Source: Bog-950 sp044225825
GTDB lineage: Bacteria; Bacteroidota; Bacteroidia; Chitinophagales; LD1
Direction: 5' to 3'
NCBI GenBank assembly: GCA_044225825.1
Contig: JBGAIB010000004.1
Location: 529,902-593,901 of the forward strand
Length of the DNA stretch: 64,000 bases
In this document: positions 1-8,262 of the stretch, piece by piece
How positions within the stretch are numbered: position 1 is the stretch's first letter
How the letters are laid out: every line of letters starts with the position of its first letter
Position numbers and translations under genes: made by a program
Notes under the pieces: model-generated
What the model was told of the DNA's origin: nothing
The model's input: only the letters and a program-made list of their open reading frames with translations
Databases searched by the model: none

Positions 1-56
1 GTAAATGGAACAAAATACCCGGAGGCCTGTTATACTTGCTGTGCAAATGTGATGTT

Positions 57-974
57 ATGACTAAAACTGTGATCATTCTGCTGCTTACCATTGTGGTGCT
101 GCCCATTGTAGCCTTTCAATTTGATGCCCCTTTAACCACCGAACAACTGCAGATGCTTAAAACCTCGGCAACTATTATGCTGGGCGTGGCCTTAGCTTGT
201 TTTGTGGTAGCCGAGCTGACTAAAAACTGCAGCCAAACCGATAAACTATGGAGCCTTGTTCCCATGGTATACGGCTGGTATTTTGCCTATGCCGGTTTAT
301 GGCAGCCCCGGCTTGTGCTTATGGCTGTTTTAATAACCGTTTGGGGCGTTCGTTTAACTTACAACTTCAGCCGCCGCGGAGCCTACCGTTTAAAGTTTTG
401 GGAAGGCGAAGAAGACTATCGTTGGGAGGTGCTCCGCAAAAAGCCGGAGTTCCAGGGACGGTTAAAGTGGATGTTGTTCAACCTGTTCTTTATCTCCCTC
501 TATCAGCACCTGCTCATCCTGTTGTTTACCCTGCCTGCTATTGTAGCCTGGCAAGGGAAAGATAAACCGCTTTATTGGGCCGATTACCTATTGGCCGCCT
601 TCTTCGTCGGTTTAGTGTTTATTGAATGGCTGGCCGATCAGCAACAATGGAACTTCCAGACCGAAAAATACCGCAAGAAGAACACGGGCGAAAAACTGAA
701 TGCCGAAGAAGAACGAGGCTTTTTGAGCAGTGGTTTATGGAGCAAGGTTCGGCACCCTAACTATGCTGCCGAACAGGTCATATGGATTGTGTTCTACTTC
801 TTTAGCGTGGCAGCTACCGGCCGCTGGATTAACTGGAGCCTGGCCGGTTGTATGCTATTGCTTATTCTGTTCCAGGGCAGCAGTAATTTTAGCGAGGAAA
901 TCTCCGCCTCAAAATACCCTGCTTATAAAGACTACCAAAAGCGCGTAGGCCGGTTTTTACCCAAGTTGTTTTAA
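57..974 (+). CDS. DUF1295 / steroid-5-alpha-reductase-like integral membrane protein
   Basis: About 305 residues with several hydrophobic segments. The C-terminal third carries the DUF1295 signature: an RHPNYAAEQ motif, followed by a membrane segment and an EE...KYPAYKDYQKRVGRFLP tail. That region resembles the lipid-modifying, NADPH-binding fold of steroid reductases and isoprenylcysteine methyltransferases. Substrate and reaction are unknown. The ATG at 57 is preferred over an in-frame TTG at 36, because the extra seven residues (LCKCDVM type) look non-native. The gene ends five bases before the stop of the convergent rhomboid gene, so the two share a tight convergent junction with no obvious terminator. 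Confidence 0.8.
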   Translation: MTKTVIILLLTIVVLPIVAFQFDAPLTTEQLQMLKTSATIMLGVALACFVVAELTKNCSQTDKLWSLVPMVYGWYFAYAGLWQPRLVLMAVLITVWGVRLTYNFSRRGAYRLKFWEGEEDYRWEVLRKKPEFQGRLKWMLFNLFFISLYQHLLILLFTLPAIVAWQGKDKPLYWADYLLAAFFVGLVFIEWLADQQQWNFQTEKYRKKNTGEKLNAEEERGFLSSGLWSKVRHPNYAAEQVIWIVFYFFSVAATGRWINWSLAGCMLLLILFQGSSNFSEEISASKYPAYKDYQKRVGRFLPKLF

Positions 975-979
975 TGCGG

Positions 980-1609
980 TTATTTATCCGATAGTTCATC
1001 GAAAAAGTGCCGGTGCTCCTCCACCTTTTCTAATTCGAAGGGGTGCGGTTCGGGGACATCTACCTCGCGCACCAGCCAGGCAAAGAAGATGCCGCTGAGA
1101 GCGCCAAACAAATGCGACTGCCACGATATGCCGTTTACCGGTACAAAACCGGTAACCATACCGCCGTAAGCCATAGTTACCAGCATTGCAATTGCGGCAC
1201 TCAGCTTATCGCGCCTGAAAACACCGCTGGCAATTAAAAAAGCCGCGATGCCATAGATGATACCGCTAATGCCTATATGCACCGTTTCGGGTGGTGCCAA
1301 TAACCAAACCAGCATACCACTTAACAGGTGTATAAACACCAGGCCTGCCAGCGCTACGCGCGGATAGGCATTCAGCATAACAGTCATTAACACCAGTAAA
1401 GGCAGGGTATTGGAGATAATGTGCTGTTCGCTACCGTGGATAAAAGGCGAGAATATGACCCCTTTTAAACCCTCCAGATGTCGTGGCCAGTTGCCATAGC
1501 TGCTGGTATCCAACAGACCGGCTTCCTGCAACAGAAACACAATCCATAATACGGCAGTTAGCCCTATCACTATCAATACACTCTTCCAAAAGTCGAATCG
1601 GTTATTCAT
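980..1609 (-). CDS. Rhomboid-family intramembrane serine protease
   Basis: The protein has 209 residues and about six membrane helices. The catalytic dyad is visible: Ser115 in HIGISG (GxSG motif) and His166 in SWQSHLFGALSG. The oxyanion-side HxxxN motif is present as H63IISN67. After the last helix, a short acidic, His-rich cytoplasmic tail follows. Rhomboids cleave transmembrane substrates within the lipid bilayer; the substrate here cannot be inferred. ATG at 1609 gives a normal N-terminus with the first helix starting near residue 10. Confidence 0.9.
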   Translation of the reverse strand: MNNRFDFWKSVLIVIGLTAVLWIVFLLQEAGLLDTSSYGNWPRHLEGLKGVIFSPFIHGSEQHIISNTLPLLVLMTVMLNAYPRVALAGLVFIHLLSGMLVWLLAPPETVHIGISGIIYGIAAFLIASGVFRRDKLSAAIAMLVTMAYGGMVTGFVPVNGISWQSHLFGALSGIFFAWLVREVDVPEPHPFELEKVEEHRHFFDELSDK

Positions 1610-1724
1610 ACCTGCACGGGCTTACTTATACATACGTAAAGCAGCCGATAATAGTGTAAACGTGTTGCTGTTTTTGTAAACTCTCAACAATTTACGGAGT
1701 TGGTTACCGCACGAACAGACGGTA

Positions 1725-2651
1725 CTAATACCAGTACGGCAGCACGCGGGTTTTATTTACCACGCCTTTGGTATAGGTAATCTTCATGCCATAGGCACAA
1801 CCGCTGTTTATCAGGTTACCATCCTGATCGACCCCAAAGAGGATAGCGGCTGTTCGGTTGCTTACATGGTGAACATATTCGCCGGCTACCGGTTTGTAGA
1901 ATCCGCAAGTGCTGTTAGCCACAATTGCCGTATAGATGCCATTTGTAAACTCAATACCTGCGCGGTTAGTTCCCCAGGCATCAACATAAGTTACGTTATT
2001 AAGCGCCGTATCAGCCTGTATAGTAATAGCACGCACGCCGTTCTGATTTGTGAAAATGCGGGTGCGGCGAACATTCCAGAGGCGTTCTGTACCGTCATCA
2101 AACTTCACGCTAAAGCTATCGGCTACATGCTTATGCGAAACCGAACCGTTTTCCAGCCCATCTAACAAGCGCCATGCAAGCCCGCCATTTACGTTTGTTA
2201 TTTTATGCTTGCCGTTAATGACATAATAAGTGCCCGTAGCTGTGTTGGTTACCTTTACATTGGCAAAGTCCAGCACCAGTAATGCGCCGGCATCTTTCCA
2301 GCGGGTACCGCTGCTGTAGTTTTGCAGGGTAGCGGTAATAGAGCCGGTACGGCTTACCATACCGCAAGCAGTGCCATCGAAGTTGATGGAAACAATACCG
2401 CTGCTTATCTGCGTAGTATCTAAAGTAGCTCCACAGATCGTAGCTGCACCTTCGGTTTTGCCTGATAAGGTTTGGAGTCCGCCAACGGCATTAGCGGCAT
2501 CATCTACCGCGCCATTCAGAGCGACAGAAACACCGCCCATATCTTCCGCGCTTTGGTTGTCGTCGTTATCCGTTGTTTTATGGCACGATGCCAGCGACAT
2601 CATTACCAATGCAAACAGCAATACCGGATACAAGGAACATACTTTCTTCAT
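1725..2651 (-). CDS. Hypothetical lipoprotein
   Basis: A 308-residue protein with a clear type II signal peptide (MKKVCSLYPV start, hydrophobic core, lipobox LASC with Cys23), followed by an Asp/Asn-rich linker typical of Bacteroidota surface lipoproteins. The mature part is rich in Thr/Gly beta-type sequence with a few cysteines (CGATLD, GTACGMV, NSTCGFY). I recognise no catalytic motif and assign no function. It is monocistronic as far as can be seen, between the rhomboid gene and a divergent acylase gene. Confidence 0.75.
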   Translation of the reverse strand: MKKVCSLYPVLLFALVMMSLASCHKTTDNDDNQSAEDMGGVSVALNGAVDDAANAVGGLQTLSGKTEGAATICGATLDTTQISSGIVSINFDGTACGMVSRTGSITATLQNYSSGTRWKDAGALLVLDFANVKVTNTATGTYYVINGKHKITNVNGGLAWRLLDGLENGSVSHKHVADSFSVKFDDGTERLWNVRRTRIFTNQNGVRAITIQADTALNNVTYVDAWGTNRAGIEFTNGIYTAIVANSTCGFYKPVAGEYVHHVSNRTAAILFGVDQDGNLINSGCAYGMKITYTKGVVNKTRVLPYWY

Positions 2652-2956
2652 ATTCTTCTTTTACGTAGGCAATGTTCGCCAATTATTTCAAACAATACCT
2701 ATTCATCTTGCTAAAATAGGTGAAGATTATTTCAGTAACACCAAGGCACGAAGTATCAAAGCTTATAAAGAAGGTACCTATCGTTAAGTCCAGGTGAACT
2801 ACTTTATGGAAACCTCTCCTCATGTTGCCTGCGTATGCAAGTTTCTAATACGTGTAAAAGCACTTGCTTTTTGTTTATAAACTCCTACCGCGGTAAACGC
2901 AAATTCCCTTCTTTTATTTAGCAGCTTCCATAAATTAGCCTGATAAATTTTTCCCG
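2652..2956. other. Intergenic region between divergent lipoprotein and acylase genes
   Basis: About 305 bases without a credible gene. It includes a weak copy (around 2739-2760) of the dispersed cactaagRcgcgaag-type repeat described at 5858-6266. The rest is A/T-rich and presumably carries the divergent promoters, but I could not place a convincing TTTG / TAnnTTTG pair. Confidence 0.4.
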
Positions 2957-5443
2957 GTGAAATACCTCAAACTCCTCCTCTCCCTCGCGGTTACGCTGGC
3001 TTTAACCTACGCCCTTAACAACCGCCTGGGCACCATTCCTCCGTTGGCTAAATTCATGAACCCCTTTGGGGGCTTTTGGCAAAACGCAGCCGATGAACGC
3101 AGCTTTAAGGACGAAACCTTTAACCTGAGCGGATTAAAAGATGAGGTAAAAGTTTGTTACGACGAGCGCATGGTGCCGCATGTGTTTGCAAAGAACAACG
3201 AAGACCTCTACTTTATGCAGGGGTATATCACAGCTCGTCACCGCCTGTTTCAAATGGAACTGAGCACTTACGCCGCAGCCGGACGGGTTTGCGAAATTGT
3301 AGGCGAACAAGGGCTTGAAGCCAACGACAAACCTATGCGCCGCATCGGCATGGGTTATGGCGCTGAAAAAGCCCAGGAGTTTATTGCCCAGGACCCAGAA
3401 AGCAAAAAGCTGATTGATGCTTATTGCGCCGGTGTTAATGCCTATATCAAATCGCTGAAACCTTCGCAATACCCTGTAGAGTATAAACTGCTTGACTTTA
3501 AACCCGAAGAATGGAAGCCTGTAAAAGTAGGGCTACTGCTTAAATACATGGCTAACATGCTTTCGGTGTTTGAATACGATATTGAGAACGCCAACTTTGT
3601 AGCCCAATACGGCAAGGATGAATTCCAACAACTGTACCCTGATTTTATTGCCGACGAAGACCCTATCATTCCGAAAGGCACGGCGTTTAACCGATCCGGG
3701 GTTGCCGACCTCAGCGGTAAGCTGTTAGGTGAAGCCAATAATGCCCCTAAGGAATTATACAGCACCATTTTGCAAAAGCCGGATGAAATAACCGGCAGTA
3801 ACAACTGGGCTGTTAGCGGCAGCAAAACCAAAAGCGGCAAGCCCATTTTGTGTAATGACCCGCACTTGCGTTTAACGCTGCCTTCCATTTGGTACGAAAT
3901 GCAGTTGGTATCGCCCAGTATGAATGTGTATGGTGCTACCCTGCCCGGTTCGCCCTGCGTTATCATCGGATTTAACGACTCCATTGCCTGGGGTGTAACC
4001 AACGGCGGCCGCGATGCCCGAGACTGGTATCGTATTAAGTTTAAAGACGATAACCGCGATGAATACGAAGTAAACGGCCAATGGAAGAAAAGCACCAAGC
4101 GCATAGAGGAATACAACGTACGCGGCAAAGGTATTGTGCGCGATACAGTAGTATATACCGAATACGGCCCGGTGGTGTTTGATAAGAACTTTGGTACCGC
4201 CGACAGCAAGAAAAACCTTGCTATGAGCTGGGTGGCCCACCTGCCGAGCAACGAGTTCAAAACCTTTTACCTGATGAACCAGGGTAAAAACTACGACGAT
4301 TACCTGAATGCCTTAACCAATTACACCTGCCCCGCGCAGAACTTTGTGTTTGCCTCGCGCAGCGGCGATATTGCCATTAAGGAACAGGGCCGTTTCCCTA
4401 TCCGCAACAAGGCTACCGAGCAAGGCAAATACCTGAGCGACGGAAGCACCGGTGCAGATGCCTGGACCGAGTTTATCCCCTATACCGACAACCCCACCAT
4501 TAAAAACCCTGAACGCGGGTTTGTAAGCTCCGCTAACCAACACCCTACCGATAGTACTTACCCTTATTACTACCCCGGTGTAGGTGTTTACGAAAACTAC
4601 CGCAACCGCCGCATTAACCAACTGCTTAGCGAGAACAGCGGAATTGATGCCGAGTTTATGAAGAAGATGCAGGGCGATAACTTTAACCTGCATGCCAAAG
4701 AGGCGGCACCTGTGTTACTGGCCCTACTGGACCGTAGCAAGTTAAGCGCCGAGGATAAAAAGAAAGTGGCCTCGCTTGAAAAGTGGGACTACTTCAACAA
4801 TGCAAACCAGGTGGCACCGGTGTATTTCGAGATTTGGTGGAACGAGTTGCGCAAGTTGTTGTGGGATGAAATGCTGAAGCCCGAAGTGCCAATGAAGCAA
4901 CCCAACTTTTACGTAACCGTACAATTTTTAAAGAACGACAGCACCTCTCACTTCTACGAGAACGACTCGTTGCCCGGCACCCAAACCCGCAGCGATATTG
5001 TGCTGCTGGCCTTTAACCGCATTGAGCAAACCCTGCAGAGCAAGCACTTTACCGAAGTAAGCGAACCCTATGGTGCCGATGAAACCACCGCTAAGGATGA
5101 TCTTAATCCGCACGACTGGGGCAGCTACAAGGATACCCGCATAGGACATATGATACCTAAGCTGGATGCCTTTAGCAGTATGCATGTTTACAACGGCGGC
5201 AACCTGGGCATCATTAACGCTACCAATACAACCAACGGCCCTTCGTGGCGGATGATTGTAGACTTTGGCGATATGAAAGGCTACGTGGTTTACCCCGGTG
5301 GCGAATCGGGTAACCCCGGCAGCAAATTCTATGATAACATGGTAGGCACCTGGGCCAAGGGCGACTACTTTACTGCCAACTATCTTCAAAAACCGGAAGA
5401 CCTGGGCAGCAAGAAACTTTTTGAATCGAACTACAAACCTTAA
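2957..5443 (+). CDS. Penicillin acylase family (Ntn-hydrolase) protein
   Basis: 828 residues, the usual size for the periplasmic acylases that include penicillin G acylase, cephalosporin acylase and the N-acyl-homoserine-lactone acylase PvdQ. An N-terminal hydrophobic segment (about residues 4-20) exports or anchors it. The family's autoprocessing site is visible as ITG|SNNWAVSG, so Ser281 would become the N-terminal nucleophile of the beta chain. The downstream NDPHL and the beta-chain VPG-type loops also fit. The start is GTG at 2957. A small membrane protein gene follows 11 bases later, suggesting cotranscription. Natural substrate is not predictable; amide cleavage of acylated small molecules is the family activity. 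Confidence 0.87.
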   Translation: MKYLKLLLSLAVTLALTYALNNRLGTIPPLAKFMNPFGGFWQNAADERSFKDETFNLSGLKDEVKVCYDERMVPHVFAKNNEDLYFMQGYITARHRLFQMELSTYAAAGRVCEIVGEQGLEANDKPMRRIGMGYGAEKAQEFIAQDPESKKLIDAYCAGVNAYIKSLKPSQYPVEYKLLDFKPEEWKPVKVGLLLKYMANMLSVFEYDIENANFVAQYGKDEFQQLYPDFIADEDPIIPKGTAFNRSGVADLSGKLLGEANNAPKELYSTILQKPDEITGSNNWAVSGSKTKSGKPILCNDPHLRLTLPSIWYEMQLVSPSMNVYGATLPGSPCVIIGFNDSIAWGVTNGGRDARDWYRIKFKDDNRDEYEVNGQWKKSTKRIEEYNVRGKGIVRDTVVYTEYGPVVFDKNFGTADSKKNLAMSWVAHLPSNEFKTFYLMNQGKNYDDYLNALTNYTCPAQNFVFASRSGDIAIKEQGRFPIRNKATEQGKYLSDGSTGADAWTEFIPYTDNPTIKNPERGFVSSANQHPTDSTYPYYYPGVGVYENYRNRRINQLLSENSGIDAEFMKKMQGDNFNLHAKEAAPVLLALLDRSKLSAEDKKKVASLEKWDYFNNANQVAPVYFEIWWNELRKLLWDEMLKPEVPMKQPNFYVTVQFLKNDSTSHFYENDSLPGTQTRSDIVLLAFNRIEQTLQSKHFTEVSEPYGADETTAKDDLNPHDWGSYKDTRIGHMIPKLDAFSSMHVYNGGNLGIINATNTTNGPSWRMIVDFGDMKGYVVYPGGESGNPGSKFYDNMVGTWAKGDYFTANYLQKPEDLGSKKLFESNYKP

Positions 5444-5454
5444 TCTATACAGGC

Positions 5455-5811
5455 ATGAAAAACTTTGTTTTAACCCTTGTTGTAATTGCAGCCGTTTCGT
5501 TTGGCCTGCAACTGTTTTTACCCTGGTGGATTATTGCGGTGGTAGCTTTTATTGCCGGCGTGCTGTTTAAGCAGGGCGGCTTCAGCGCCTTCTTCGCAGG
5601 TTTCCTGGCAATATTTTTATTGTGGGCTGGCTATGCCTTTGTTTTATCCAGTGCCAATAATCATTTGCTGGCAGGCAAAATTGCCGAGTTGCTAAAACCA
5701 CTTACCGGCGGCAAAACTTCGGTGTTATTTATACTTACCGGCGCGCTTGGTGGCCTGGTAAGCGGCTTTGCCTGTTTGACAGGTAATGCGGTTAAAGGGC
5801 TAAAAGTTTAA
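5455..5811 (+). CDS. Small integral membrane protein, function unknown
   Basis: 118 residues, very hydrophobic, with about four predicted membrane segments separated by short loops (LPWWI, KQGGF, LTGGKTS). No motif recognised. It starts 11 bases after the acylase stop and is probably in the same transcript. It may assist the acylase or be unrelated. Confidence 0.65.
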   Translation: MKNFVLTLVVIAAVSFGLQLFLPWWIIAVVAFIAGVLFKQGGFSAFFAGFLAIFLLWAGYAFVLSSANNHLLAGKIAELLKPLTGGKTSVLFILTGALGGLVSGFACLTGNAVKGLKV

Positions 5812-5973
5812 AGTTTCAAGTTAAACTTTAAACCCTTTACACTACAAACTTTTTTTACACTAAGACGCGAAGTAACTAAGGTGCGCAAAGCTGAATTGAA
5901 TACAGATTTTTGCCACTAAGTCACAAAGCAACAAAGGTTCAAGGAAGCAGGAGGCGGCAGATCAGCAGAGGTC

Positions 5974-6180
5974 AACTTTACAGTCCTTTACACTACAAGC
6001 TTTTCTTACACTAAGACGCGAAGCAACGAAGGTGCGCAAAGGAGGAGGAATAAGTAAACCTGGACCGGTCAACTTTACAGTCCTTTACACTTTTTGAAAA
6101 CAGAGAGCAGAAATCAGAACTCAGGAGGCAGACAATATGCTGCTTAGCACTGGTGTAACTTTACACTGCTTTACAGTTTT
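5974..6180. repeat. 207-bp imperfect direct repeat, copy A
   Basis: Begins aactttacagtcc and ends ctttacagtttt. It is followed by copy B at a period of about 225 bases. Shared landmarks in order are the cactaagRcgcgaag motif, aaggaggaggMataagtaaacc, ctttttgaaaacagagagc and a long identical block from gacaatatgctgc to ctttacagtttt. The two copies differ by scattered substitutions and small indels. Confidence 0.85.
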
Positions 6181-6198
6181 CTACTTATTTCCTATCTA

Positions 6199-6404
6199 AA
6201 CTTTACACTCCTTTACACTACAAACTTTCTTTACACTAAGGCGCGAAGGAACGAAGGTTCGTTAAGGAGGAGGCATAAGTAAACCTGGACCGTCAACTTT
6301 ACACTTCTTTACACTTTTTGAAAACAGAGAGCAGAAATTAGAACCCAGAAAGCAGACAATATGCTGCTTAGCACTGGTGTAACTTTACACTGCTTTACAG
6401 TTTT
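6199..6404. repeat. 206-bp imperfect direct repeat, copy B
   Basis: Second copy of the 5974-6180 unit, same order of landmarks. A 5'-truncated third relative lies at about 5826-5890 and a 3' fragment (tttacagtcctttacactttttgaaa) at about 6424-6450, so the unit has duplicated more than once. Confidence 0.85.
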
Positions 6405-6486
6405 TTCGTTTATCCACCTGGAATTTTACAGTCCTTTACACTTTTTGAAAGCTGAAAACAGGAAACGGAACGTATTAGCCGCGTTT

Positions 6487-6531
6487 CCATTTGTGCACAT
6501 TTGTGCAGTTGATTTTGACGTGCACAAATTG
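6487..6531 (-). repeat. 45-bp interspersed element, copy 1 (inverted relative to 49460-49504)
   Basis: On the - strand it reads CAATTTGTGCAC ... GTGCACAAATGG. It matches the copy at 49460-49504 at 44 of 45 positions by eye. It contains palindromic TGTGCACA cores that can fold back. The flanks are only weakly similar, so the conserved unit is short. Confidence 0.85.
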
Positions 6532-6954
6532 TAGAAATTTTAAAGTGTTTCAGGACAGGTAAGGTGGTTACTTGTTCGGGAAGTAGGTCTAACTCCTCCG
6601 AATAGGCAGAGCTGTGTTATATCCACCCAGCTCTTACTTACCAGTGCCATTGGTATTAATGGGCGTGTCAATGAACTTTTGTTTTGCAAAGATAGTATAA
6701 AAGATATTTTGTTTCTTATTTAATTTCTTTTTTAACAATAAAAATAGTCTATAGCTCCATTGTTTTGCAAGTATGATGACTGGCAACCTGACCGGGTGAA
6801 TGAAAAGAACCAAATAGAACTACAAAGCAGCGTCCCGAGGTATCGGTAGCTGCGGATGACATCCCTGTTTAATTTTGATGGAATATCGCTCGTAATGACG
6901 GGCTGTTTTATTTTTTAGCGCTTCAGTGTCAATTGCTGTGCCGGGTGAGTAGAT

Positions 6955-7587
6955 TTATAAACTGCTAAAATCCTGGGTGGCTTTGCAATACCAGTTGCCA
7001 TCGTGCTTGCTATGTTCAAATATGACCGCACAGCCTAAGCTGTTGTAGGCTTTGGAAAGCATGTTTTTACGGTGGGCGGGTGAATCGTACAGGTCTTTTA
7101 CAATGGCCTCGGCCAGTTGCAGGTAGGTGGTGCTTCCCTCCTCCTGCAGGTAGGTATAGTCTATGTTTTCAGCGCTGGCTGGCGGTTCCAAGCCAAATAG
7201 TTTGAAACGCTTTTCAGGCGAGTAATACTTGCGGGTTTTGCTGTTGAAGTGGTCGAAGAAGTTTTTCTCTACCATCTGGTGAGTATGCAATACGGCTGCA
7301 TCACGCAAGGCAGGGCTGAAATTCAGTTCGCTTACACCTTTGGCTGCGCGTTGCTTATTGGTGGCATAAAACATGGCAGCGTTCAGCAAGTGCATATCGT
7401 AATCCTCCGGATCCACTATTTTGTTCAGATCGCTTAGGTTATAAAAAGCACTGCGGTCCTTTTCGGCATACACCTTTTGTTTGTAATAACTATCGCTGGT
7501 ATACAGCCCAATTTTCTGCAGGTAGTCGTCGCCCCCGTCTAACAGCGGTTTAACCAACAGTAACATCAACAGCATCGTCCATTTCAT
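6955..7587 (-). CDS. CAP-domain (SCP/PR-1-like) secreted protein
   Basis: About 210 residues. The CAP/SCP fold is recognisable from FFDHFN (His), SAENIDY (Glu/Asn), LYDSPAHRKNMLS (His) and a final NWYCKATQDF strand, which together form the family's cavity residues. Start chosen at ATG 7587 rather than an upstream in-frame start at 7668. The shorter form begins MKWTMLLMLLLV, a good signal sequence, and is preceded by TAAGGAGTTAAGT, an unusually strong Shine-Dalgarno for this phylum. The longer form would also run into the divergent DUF899 gene. Bacterial CAP proteins are extracytoplasmic; the specific role is unknown. Confidence 0.82.
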   Translation of the reverse strand: MKWTMLLMLLLVKPLLDGGDDYLQKIGLYTSDSYYKQKVYAEKDRSAFYNLSDLNKIVDPEDYDMHLLNAAMFYATNKQRAAKGVSELNFSPALRDAAVLHTHQMVEKNFFDHFNSKTRKYYSPEKRFKLFGLEPPASAENIDYTYLQEEGSTTYLQLAEAIVKDLYDSPAHRKNMLSKAYNSLGCAVIFEHSKHDGNWYCKATQDFSSL

Positions 7588-7629
7588 ACTTAACTCCTTA
7601 AACGCTAATTTCAACAAAAATAATACACC

Positions 7630-8220
7630 ATGAACGAGGGACTCTATACACAGATTGAGGAACTGCAAAAGGAAATGGAAGAAAAGCGCAAACAGTTACA
7701 AGCCTTGCGCAATGAACTGGAACCTGAACCCATCAGCGATTACGCCCTTAAAGACAGGGAGGGACGCACCGTGCTGTTATCCTCGCTTTTTGATGAAAAG
7801 AACGAACTGCTGGTAATACATAATATGGGCAAGCGCTGCAGTTACTGCACGCTATGGGCTGATGGATTTAACGGTTTTTCGCTACCACTGGCGGACCGGA
7901 TGCCCTTTGTGGTTATCTCGCCCGATGCGCCGGAGGTGCAGCAAGCATTTGCCGCAAGCCGTGGCTGGAAGTTCAATATGGCCTCGGCAGCAGGCAGCAC
8001 GTTTATTAAGGACCTTGGCTTTGAACCCGAACCGGGCAAGTATTATCCGGGTGCCTCGGCCCTGGTAAAAAAGGACGGGCAGATTTACCGCAGCGGCAAG
8101 GACTATTTTGGACCCGGTGATGCGTATTGCTCTGTATGGCATTTGTTTGATCTTTTCCCGAATGGTGCCAATGGCTGGCATCCGAAAATTAATTATGCCG
8201 GCAGCCAATCCGCGCAATAA
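7630..8220 (+). CDS. DUF899-type thioredoxin-like protein
   Basis: 196 residues. An N-terminal coiled coil (about residues 5-35: EELQKEMEEKRKQLQAL) precedes a thioredoxin/AhpC-like domain with a CSYC motif in GKRCSYCTLWADGF, the hallmark of the DUF899 family. Later motifs (FVVISPD, KDYFGPGDAYCSVWHLFDLFP) agree. The CxxC suggests redox chemistry, but substrates are unknown. It is divergent from the CAP gene, with 42 bases between the two start codons. Confidence 0.82.
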   Translation: MNEGLYTQIEELQKEMEEKRKQLQALRNELEPEPISDYALKDREGRTVLLSSLFDEKNELLVIHNMGKRCSYCTLWADGFNGFSLPLADRMPFVVISPDAPEVQQAFAASRGWKFNMASAAGSTFIKDLGFEPEPGKYYPGASALVKKDGQIYRSGKDYFGPGDAYCSVWHLFDLFPNGANGWHPKINYAGSQSAQ

Positions 8221-8262
8221 ACAAATCGTATATTCAGGGTACACTTTTTTCTATTCCTGTTT

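Larger units (their letters stand above)
5812..6954. other. Gene-free, repeat-rich intergenic region
   Basis: About 1.1 kb with no plausible coding frame. It contains a 207-bp imperfect direct duplication, several copies of a short cactaagRcgcgaag-type motif, many ctttacac/ctttacag runs, and one copy of a 45-bp element that recurs inverted near 49.5 kb. A promoter-like TTTTG - N18 - TATTTTG pair lies near 6683-6711, pointing at no gene on the + strand. A short palindromic stretch (CTCGTAATGACGGGC) lies near 6888. No tRNA or IS remnant was seen. Confidence 0.6.

Noticed and set aside
5812..6954. Possible tRNA or insertion-sequence remnant in the repeat-rich region
   Set aside because: No cloverleaf, CCA end, transposase fragment or target-site duplication was found.
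7588..7668. Upstream extension of the CAP-domain gene
   Set aside because: The 27 extra codons overlap the divergent DUF899 gene, while a strong ribosome-binding site and signal peptide support the start at 7587.
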